Origin: CALMNV01 sp035688975
Lineage (GTDB): Bacteria; Actinomycetota; Actinomycetes; Actinomycetales; Dermatophilaceae
Length of the DNA stretch: 57,243 bases
Direction of reading: 5' to 3'
NCBI RefSeq assembly: GCF_035688975.1
Contig: NZ_DASSMH010000063.1
Span: 1 to 57,243 of the forward strand
Shown here: positions 56,003-57,243 of the stretch, one piece after another
How positions within the stretch are numbered: position 1 is the first letter of the stretch
How the letters are laid out: every line of letters begins with the position of its first letter
Position numbers and translations under genes: made by a program
The notes under the pieces: generated by a model
Seen by the model: the letters and a program-made list of their open reading frames with translations, nothing else
The model's database searches: none
What the model was told of the DNA's origin: nothing

Positions 56003-57019
56003 TCACCTGGCGCGCCGGCGAGCCACCCCTGCCGCGACCGCACCGAGGGCGGCGGCCGCGCCGAGCAGCCCGTGGTGCTGCGAGGCCCACAGCTGCACCG
56101 AGCGGGTCGAGGACCGGTCGCTGAACCGCCCACGCGTGCCGAAGTCGGTGTCGTCGTCCACCGCCTCCCACAGGTTGGCCGGGCGGTCGTGGTCCGTGCG
56201 CTCCGATGTCTGTTGCGAGGAGAACCCGGTGCGCGCGAGGTAGCGGTCGAGCAGCCCCGGCGCGATCGCGTTGGCCGCGAGGGTGCCCACCGTGCTCCCC
56301 CCGACCCAGTACTCACGCCGTCCGGGGTGGTCGGCGGCATACAGGACGGCCCGGGCCGCCACCTCCGGCTGGTAGATCGGCGGCACCGGCTGGGGCTTCC
56401 TCGGCAGCCGCGAGAGGACCCAGGAGAACTGCGGGGTGTTGACCGCCGGTAGCTGCACCATGGTCACCCGCACCGCGCTGCGCTCGTGGAGCAGCTCGCA
56501 TCGCAGCGCCTCGTGGAAGCCCTGGAGGGCGTGCTTGGCCCCGCAGTATGCCGTCTGCAGGGGGATGCCGCGGTAGGCGAGCGCGGAGCCGACGTGCACG
56601 ACGGTGCCCGACTGCCGGTCCTTCATCCGGGGCAGGACGGCCATCGTCGCGTAGACGTAGCCGAGGTACGCGACCTCCGTCACGCGCCGGAACTCCTCGG
56701 GGCTGATCGACTCGAAGGGCGCGAACACCGAGGTGAAGGCGACGTTGACCCAGACGTCGATGGGGCCGAGCTCCCGCTCGATCGTGTCCACGGCGGTCCC
56801 GACCTGGGCGGCGTCCGCGACGTCGACCGGCACGACGAGCGGCTGCCCGCCGGCCGCGCGCACGTCCCGCGCCGCGGCCTCGAGCCCGGCCGATCCCCGC
56901 GCGAGGAGCGCGACCTTGGCGCCCCGGGCGCCGAAGGCCACCGCCGACGCCCGGCCGATCCCGGCACTCGCCCCGGTGACGGCGACGACCTGGTGGCTGC
57001 CTGCCGTGCTGCGACCCAT
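56003..57019 (-). CDS. Short-chain dehydrogenase/reductase with C-terminal membrane anchor
   Basis: A 338-residue SDR. NAD(P) motif TGASAGIGRAS (about 15-25), NVAFTSVFAPFE in place of the usual NNAG, catalytic Ser in VVHVGSALAYRG and Tyr-x3-Lys in AYCGAKHALQGF. The last 90 residues extend beyond the SDR fold, ending in a hydrophobic segment HGLLGAAAALGAVAAGVARR that may anchor it to the membrane. ATG 57019 has GAGGAGG upstream. The NNAG change is common in this clade. It is divergent from the kinase gene. Confidence 0.88.
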   Translation of the reverse strand: MGRSTAGSHQVVAVTGASAGIGRASAVAFGARGAKVALLARGSAGLEAAARDVRAAGGQPLVVPVDVADAAQVGTAVDTIERELGPIDVWVNVAFTSVFAPFESISPEEFRRVTEVAYLGYVYATMAVLPRMKDRQSGTVVHVGSALAYRGIPLQTAYCGAKHALQGFHEALRCELLHERSAVRVTMVQLPAVNTPQFSWVLSRLPRKPQPVPPIYQPEVAARAVLYAADHPGRREYWVGGSTVGTLAANAIAPGLLDRYLARTGFSSQQTSERTDHDRPANLWEAVDDDTDFGTRGRFSDRSSTRSVQLWASQHHGLLGAAAALGAVAAGVARRRAR

Positions 57020-57176
57020 GTGCGGTTCCTCCTCGCGCGGTCCGTCCCCGGCTGGCCGGGATCTGCTGGTCCCTGTCCTACCCCGCCTGGTCGCTCCGGG
57101 AACGACCCGACGCCGTCGCGGCGGGTAGGGTCGCTCGAGGACCTGCCCGCGGCCAGCCACTCGGACGGAGCGCAGC

Positions 57177-57243
57177 ATGAGCGAGAGCCACGGACTCCTC
57201 GCCGGGCGCTACCGCCTCATGCGGCGACTCGGCGCCGGGGGTA
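57177..57243 (+). CDS. Serine/threonine protein kinase, N-terminal fragment (cut by window edge)
   Basis: The 22 codons present read LLAGRYRLMRRLGAGG after a short MSESHG lead. This is the standard start of PknB-like kinases, with the glycine-rich ATP loop GAGG just beginning. The rest lies outside the window. No Shine-Dalgarno sequence of note is seen, apart from GGAG 9 nt upstream. Confidence 0.72.
   Translation, partial: MSESHGLLAGRYRLMRRLGAGG

Overview
The window is 57 kb of very high-GC, densely packed DNA with strong GC bias at third codon positions, frequent GTG starts and many 4-bp stop/start overlaps. Gene content points to an actinomycete: an actinobacterial GH15 trehalase-type enzyme, a SigL/RslA-like sigma/anti-sigma pair, DUF4331, DUF2630 and F420/PPOX-type proteins, an HspR-type heat-shock operator, a 10-methyl fatty acid (TmsA/TmsB-like) locus, and a protein-kinase start at the right edge. 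A member of Micrococcales near Intrasporangiaceae would fit, but that is inference. I see no rRNA, tRNA, CRISPR array, intact transposase or origin.

Left end (1-6.3 kb): a defence/toxin patch with the 3' end of hsdS, a complete hsdR, an abiEi/abiEii pair and a Phd-type/VapC pair. Both toxin-antitoxin units have inverted repeats at their promoters. From 6.4 to 16 kb: an intracellular GH32 fructosidase, an SRPBCC protein, a Tat-signal peptide/DUF4331/His-rich trio, an ERCC4 nuclease gene with an apparent 1-nt frameshift, a PPOX protein, a three-gene ABC exporter and a small membrane protein. From 16 to 25 kb: GH15 enzyme, SDR, a fusion of DUF429 with a RelA/SpoT-like synthetase domain, DUF389, DUF2237, Hsp20 and an MpaB-type oxygenase group, ending in a tandem repeat block.

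25-32.6 kb: tmsA-tmsB, then a minus-strand group (DUF4389, SRPBCC, DoxX-like, hemerythrin-like, methyltransferase) facing a flavodoxin gene across a promoter region with two DosR/DevR-like boxes. 32.7-37.4 kb: MFS, PEBP, 2H phosphoesterase, DUF1353 protein, a 60-nt palindrome and a zinc alcohol dehydrogenase. 37.5-41.4 kb: a compositionally different secreted repeat protein, a decayed dehydrogenase fragment, and a secreted HNH-type nuclease with a histone-H1-like tail. 41.5-48.5 kb: aldo/keto reductase, a crcB-DUF190-crcB fluoride-export operon, a lipoprotein hydrolase, UdgB, a PQQ-type sugar dehydrogenase, and two tandem stem-loops with the same loop sequence. 48.5-57.2 kb: a minus-strand group of phosphoribosyltransferase-hydrolase fusion, erythromycin-esterase-like and cyclic-2,3-DPG-synthetase-like genes, a double GNAT protein, the sigL-like operon with a textbook autoregulatory promoter, a second repeat block related to the first, an SDR, and a kinase start.

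Two threads run through the window. One is stress and low-oxygen biology: DosR-like boxes at three promoters, the hemerythrin/DoxX/flavodoxin genes, Hsp20 with a HAIR operator, and relatives of Mycobacterium DosR-regulon proteins. The other is non-coding structure: two related intergenic repeat blocks, several long hairpins, short tandem repeats that begin at stop codons, and a GTATGCC/GGCATAC word that recurs about once per kilobase.
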